NCBI GenBank assembly: GCA_948567375.1
Contig: OX419758.1
Coordinates: 41,307,473-41,371,472 of the forward strand
DNA: 64,000 nucleotides
Origin: Lunularia cruciata
Lineage: Eukaryota; Streptophyta; Marchantiopsida; Lunulariales; Lunulariaceae
Direction of reading: 5' to 3'
Both the position numbers and the translations under genes were made by a program. Positions 61,712-64,000 of the stretch are shown here, one piece after another. The notes under the pieces were generated by a model that saw only the letters and a list, made by a program, of their open reading frames with translations, had not been told where the DNA came from and made no database searches. Positions within the stretch are counted from its first letter, which is position 1; each line of letters begins with the position of its first letter.

Positions 61712-63659
61712 ATCACCCCTTCATTACTGCCTTGAGCAAACCCAGACTCTGGTTCACGATCACTAGCAGGATAGATTCTAGAACTTCAGATTATACTGAT
61801 CCCCCAAAAACAGCCGATGTGTGGGATTGTTAAAAGTGGAGCCAAACGCTGAATGCCAAGGGAATTAGGCCGAGTACGCGAATGTTCCCAACGAGAACTA
61901 AACCACAAGGAGAATATTGCAAATTAGATAGCACCTCAACGTAAACGACTAATCCGTGGGAAGGATTCCTGGATCATAGAGAAGACCTCGTGTACAGTTT
62001 AATGTAAAGGGAGGAGTAGAGTACTCCATTAACAGCGTGGCGACTGTAAAAGCTCTTAGAGGTTTTCTTCAATTCTTCTCGCCTTTTCTCCTCCTACGGA
62101 TGTAAATCCCACTTGTATGAATGGGGAAATAATGTTTTTGTTGTTCATTTATGGACTGCATGAGCGGTAGTTGATGAAAGGTCTAATTTTCTCCGGGATT
62201 TCGTATTCGGTCCATTTTGGGAGGATTCCAGGAATGACATCTTGCCTAGTGCTCAGACAAGAGGGTTTATCAGATGATGCGTATCAGACACAGGAAGATT
62301 GTAGGCAGTTAATATGCTTAGCTTGCTCCGCCGACTGTTTGTCACGAGTCTGATGGAAATTGGCTGATTGCGATCTTTGATGACCGAATTTGTATCGTCA
62401 TGAAGATGTTCATTACAGTCATGTCAATTGTAACAATTCAGAGGTATACGAGAGTGCTTTTCTCTTCACCTTTCACTGAAGTCTTCTGTCTTCGTAGGAG
62501 TGTTCTATTCGTGGGAATCATATACTTCTCGTGCAAATCTGGAAAGGTCTTCTCAAAGAGTGTACGTTTCGACTAGGTCCTTTTTTTGCAACCCAACGAA
62601 GAGGATGTGTGGAAGAATTGCATGGCGGTATGCCCTGCCTATCGGCCGAAAGATATAGCATGTATAGAAAATATGAACTGACATGGCTTGTTGGCAACAT
62701 TGGATAAGCGACATAGCGATCGTTGCAGCTAATATACACATTTGTAACCAAAAACTAAAATATCGATTTGGAGATTTTGATAGCGAATAGCACAGAGAAG
62801 GAGAAAACATATCCTGCATGCGTGTGGCAAGAAGGCTGGAGAGACTGCCTAAGCTCAACGCATGCAAATGTACAACAGGTTACACCTTACACCTCTCGAC
62901 TATAAAGAGGTGAAAGCTGAGTGTGGTCTCGAGTGACATGTCTTCAAGCTGCATCCACGAACGATGAGTCTTTTGTATAGGGTATATTTGGCAGGAATTT
63001 GTTATAGATACGACGAAAGAGACCGCTCAAGCTGATGTTGTTCCACATTCTTCACGTGTCTAGGGAGGTAAGAGTACAATATCAACAAAGAATAATTTAT
63101 TATACAACACAATCTATCCCCCATTTCATTTATTTGTTATTATATAGTGTGGCAAGGTGTTCTCCATTCGGGTGCGTAGAGTCCAGCAATGCTCTTATGC
63201 TCCATGCTCTATCAGATGGATACTTGGCGCTTTGACTGAGGTACGAAATCAACCTTTTCTAGTAATCTTTGAGAAGGACAATGAACTTTAGGCTCTTGAG
63301 GAGACTTGGATATGTGAGAGAATGACTATTTCGAATTGCACAGCAATCTGAACTATGTCCAGCTAGATCATTGGAATATACCAGAATCGAATCCCAGTAG
63401 AGTTTCTTAGATTGCCATCTAAATAGAGGCTTTTGCCAACCATGCAGAGAGAGGTACACCAAAAGAGATTAGATGATGAAGTGCATCCATCAGCAAAACA
63501 TTATCCACAGCCGTTTAGTGCTTTGAATGGATTTTAGTATTCATACAAAGCCGTATGTCAGATCACCTCCGTAAGCCAAGCACAACCTCCCGCATATATG
63601 TGTGTTTGGAGGGCTGTGCTTTGATCATGAGATATGGATAGAAAACACGAGTACGAGGA

Positions 63660-64000
63660 CGTTTTCTGGTGAAGCACGAGACCAGTCAAGAGAAGAGGAT
63701 CCGCACTTGTGGAAAAATATGAGCCTCAAAGGCATGAAACGGGAACCTTCTACTAGAGCATCATGCACCGGTAGATTATGATCTGCTCCATTGAAGAGAT
63801 AGAGGAAGTGGAGGTATTGTGGTGAAGCTCAGCACCTTGTGGAAACATATGAACCCCATGAAACCAATTCTTAAAGGATCTATTTCCACAATGTGCTCTC
63901 CACAGGTATCTGGTGTGAAATGAAGAGATCAGATGAGGAGGTAAGGCCTGTGGCAAAAATGGAAGCATTAAGAGCTAAAGAGAGGCGGGTTGTGGTGAAA
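63660..64000. repeat. Degenerate tandem repeat, period about 115-150 bp
   Basis: Related phrases recur: GGTGAAGC at about 63671, 63819 and GGTGAAA at the window end; and CTTGTGGAAA.ATATGA.CC at about 63704 and 63834, with CTGTGGCAAAAATGG at 63948. The array probably continues beyond the window. Confidence 0.4.

Larger units (their letters stand above)
55969..64000. other. Gene-poor stretch without a recognised protein gene
   Basis: Eight kilobases with only short open frames. The longest (59665-59144, minus, 173 codons) shows no domain and sits where neighbouring frames are also open, so I did not accept it. Supported features are a palindrome at 56625, an inverted repeat at 57992, a TATA/small-ORF unit at 61599-61711 and a weak tandem repeat at 63660-64000. 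Confidence 0.5.

Overview
This window looks like nuclear DNA from a land plant, most likely a non-seed plant such as a moss or another bryophyte. That assignment is inference: it rests on the style of the Ty3/gypsy polyprotein, the short-exon genes with small GT-AG introns, and the dominance of decayed transposons. No rRNA, tRNA, CRISPR array or bacterial-type operon was seen. By eye only three loci look like intact protein-coding genes, and most of the rest is broken mobile-element DNA or unassigned sequence.

Layout. 1-5.0 kb holds the 3' part of a decayed Ty3/gypsy element (plus strand) whose polyprotein ends in a PHD finger. 5.0-9.1 kb has no recognisable gene. 9.1-11.5 kb is a PIF/Harbinger DNA transposon with a transposase and a Myb/SANT-like partner gene in convergent orientation, both broken by stops. 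12.1 kb carries the isolated 3' tail of a LINE. 12.3-17.2 kb is AT-rich, with microsatellites and two striking palindromes. 17.25-22.2 kb carries two head-to-tail decayed copies of a LINE with a reverse transcriptase and a probable restriction-like endonuclease. 23.4-24.9 kb is an intact four-exon gene for a secreted protein that resembles R-type (ricin-B-like) beta-trefoil lectins. 27.2-29.2 kb is a decayed coding region of unknown family. 29.86-36.16 kb is a second Ty3/gypsy element (minus strand) with both LTRs, a tRNA-Met-type primer site, a polypurine tract and a near-perfect 5-bp target duplication. 36.2-44.2 kb is AT-rich and nearly featureless. 44.2-45.2 kb is an inverted 3' fragment of the PHD-type gypsy family, followed by a third gypsy remnant (45.3-47.3 kb) and a LINE fragment (47.3-47.8 kb). 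48.25-50.02 kb is an intact, intronless 587-aa gene (minus strand). 50.8-52.1 kb is another LINE fragment, in reverse. 52.2-64 kb is gene-poor, with several near-perfect palindromes, one more LINE tail, a four-exon gene for a 146-aa protein of unknown function (54.97-55.97 kb) and a possible TATA-driven small ORF at 61.6 kb.

The most interesting locus is the intronless gene at 48.25-50.02 kb. It combines a helical N-terminal region, a cytidine-deaminase-like zinc site (HAE and PCxxxC/CxxC), an Ala/Gly/Cys-rich tail and a C-terminal CSIM that fits a CaaX prenylation box. This is not a standard plant architecture that I recognise. It could be a domesticated or transferred toxin-type deaminase tethered to membranes. 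The three intact genes show no functional link to each other; they look like ordinary genes stranded in a transposon-rich region.
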